In this document: one piece after another, positions 6,023 through 6,908 of the stretch
Layout of the letters: the number at the start of each line of letters is the position of its first letter
Position numbering within the stretch: the stretch's first letter is position 1
Assembly: GCA_051879015.1 (NCBI GenBank)
Contig: JBJELF010000019.1
Span: 1 to 6,908, forward strand
DNA: 6,908 bases
Source: JBJELF01 sp051879015
Lineage (GTDB): Bacteria > Bacillota > Clostridia > Lachnospirales > Lachnospiraceae
Direction of reading: 5' to 3'
The notes under the pieces: model-generated
What the model saw: only the letters and a program-made list of their open reading frames with translations
Databases searched by the model: none
What the model was told of the DNA's origin: nothing
Translations under genes and position numbers: made by a program

Positions 6023-6908
6023 ATGGCAAACAAATTAACAATTCCACTCAACACAACACAGCTTGACCACTCAAATCAAATCAGTGATTTGCTTTATGGT
6101 ATCTTCCTGGAGGATATCAACTTTGCAGTAGACGGAGGGCTCTATGCCGAACTCATTAAAAATCGTTCTTTTGAATACGGCAGTGATGCTTCCAACGCGA
6201 ATAAGCATGGCTGGAAAACCACCAGTGATTCGTTACAATTTCAAATCGCCAGTATCGGGGGGATTACTGACTCGAATCCTAACTATGCTGTCCTGACCAA
6301 CACAGCATATCATTTCCAGGGTATCTCCAACGGAGGCTATTTAGACGGCATTGCCATTGAAAAGGGAGCTTCCTACCGCTTTTCAGCCTTTTTAAAAGGA
6401 CTTGAAGGCTACACGGATGCCGTTCAAGTGTCCCTTCGAGACAACAAGAACATCATCTACGCAGAGGATACCATTGCCTCTATCACAAGCGAATGGCGCA
6501 AATATGTGCTGACGCTCACCGCCAATGAGACCATCAGCAAAAATATTCGCCTCTATGTAGAAATCAAAAACGGCAGTGTAGCTATGGATCTGATTTCTCT
6601 GATGCCTACTGATACCTATAAAGGCAGAGAAAATGGAATCCGAAAAGACATCGGCGAATATCTGGAAGCCCTTAACCCGAAGTTTCTGCGTTTCCCAGGA
6701 GGCTGTGTCATTGAGGGCAAGGATGAAGAAAGTATGTACAACTGGAAGGATTCTATCGGAAATGGCAAAATGCTGGAAATCAACGGCGTGAAGACGGTGG
6801 GAGACGTGGCTGTCAGACCTCAGGGCAAATCCATATGGTCTGGAAATACAGACCATCCCTACTATACTACCTACGGCATTGGATTTTATGAATACTTCCT
6901 TCTCTGTG
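6023..6908 (+). CDS. Alpha-L-arabinofuranosidase, glycoside hydrolase family 51, partial: C-terminus beyond the right edge
   Basis: GH51 arabinofuranosidases remove terminal L-arabinofuranose from arabinan, arabinoxylan or their oligosaccharides by a retaining mechanism. The 295 visible residues are open to the window edge. L-Y-G-I-F-L-E-D-I-N (24-33) and G-G-L-Y-A-E-L-I-K-N-R-S-F-E (38-51) form the typical N-terminal start of the barrel domain. F-L-R-F-P-G-G-C-V-I-E-G (221-232) and Y-G-I-G-F-Y-E-Y (284-291) resume the barrel. Between them, about 53-198, lies an inserted beta-rich domain resembling CBM4/9 (for example G-A-S-Y-R-F-S-A-F-L-K-G at 115-126, and W-R-K-Y-V-L-T-L-T), as in the plant-like and Bacteroidetes-like branch of GH51. 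Both catalytic glutamates lie beyond the window, so activity cannot be checked. No signal peptide is seen, so the enzyme is probably cytoplasmic and acts on imported oligosaccharides. It is divergent from the ABC transporter operon, across a shared intergenic region. Confidence 0.93.
   Translation, partial: MANKLTIPLNTTQLDHSNQISDLLYGIFLEDINFAVDGGLYAELIKNRSFEYGSDASNANKHGWKTTSDSLQFQIASIGGITDSNPNYAVLTNTAYHFQGISNGGYLDGIAIEKGASYRFSAFLKGLEGYTDAVQVSLRDNKNIIYAEDTIASITSEWRKYVLTLTANETISKNIRLYVEIKNGSVAMDLISLMPTDTYKGRENGIRKDIGEYLEALNPKFLRFPGGCVIEGKDEESMYNWKDSIGNGKMLEINGVKTVGDVAVRPQGKSIWSGNTDHPYYTTYGIGFYEYFLLC

Noticed and set aside
6392..6856. Minus-strand open frame of 154 codons
   Set aside because: It lies entirely antisense to the well-supported GH51 gene, has no recognisable domain and no ribosome binding site I could identify.

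Overview
The window looks like part of a carbohydrate-uptake locus from a low-GC Gram-positive gut or rumen type anaerobe. Clostridia, probably Lachnospiraceae, is an inference from strong AGGAGG ribosome binding sites, a Gram-positive lipoprotein signal, AT-rich intergenic DNA and the family resemblance of the proteins; no marker gene fixes the genus.

Layout. A minus-strand operon covers positions 5397 down to 1 and leaves the window on the left. Its order is a very large lipoprotein solute-binding protein (988 residues), a MalF-type ABC permease, a MalG-type ABC permease, and the N-terminal 183 residues of a secreted NHL-repeat protein. The intergenic gaps are 16, 17 and 45 bases with no visible terminator, so co-transcription is likely. 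A 625-base, very AT-rich divergent intergenic region (5398-6022) holds candidate promoters for both directions, inverted repeats and phased T-tracts. A plus-strand gene starts at 6023 and leaves the window on the right. Its visible 295 residues are the N-terminal part of a family GH51 alpha-L-arabinofuranosidase with an inserted carbohydrate-binding-like domain.

How the genes may work together. The solute-binding protein would capture an oligosaccharide at the cell surface and the two permeases would import it. The GH51 enzyme has no signal peptide and would release L-arabinose in the cytoplasm. Arabinose-decorated oligosaccharides (from arabinan, arabinoxylan or arabinogalactan) are therefore the best substrate guess, resting only on the neighbouring enzyme. 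No ATPase is encoded in the window; transporters of this class often share one encoded elsewhere (MsmX/MsmK type).

The least ordinary features are the solute-binding protein, whose N-terminal half seems to be two related beta-sandwich modules plus a helical linker, and the secreted NHL-propeller protein placed as fourth gene of the transporter operon. Together they suggest a sugar importer with extra extracellular parts that I do not recognise as functionally described.
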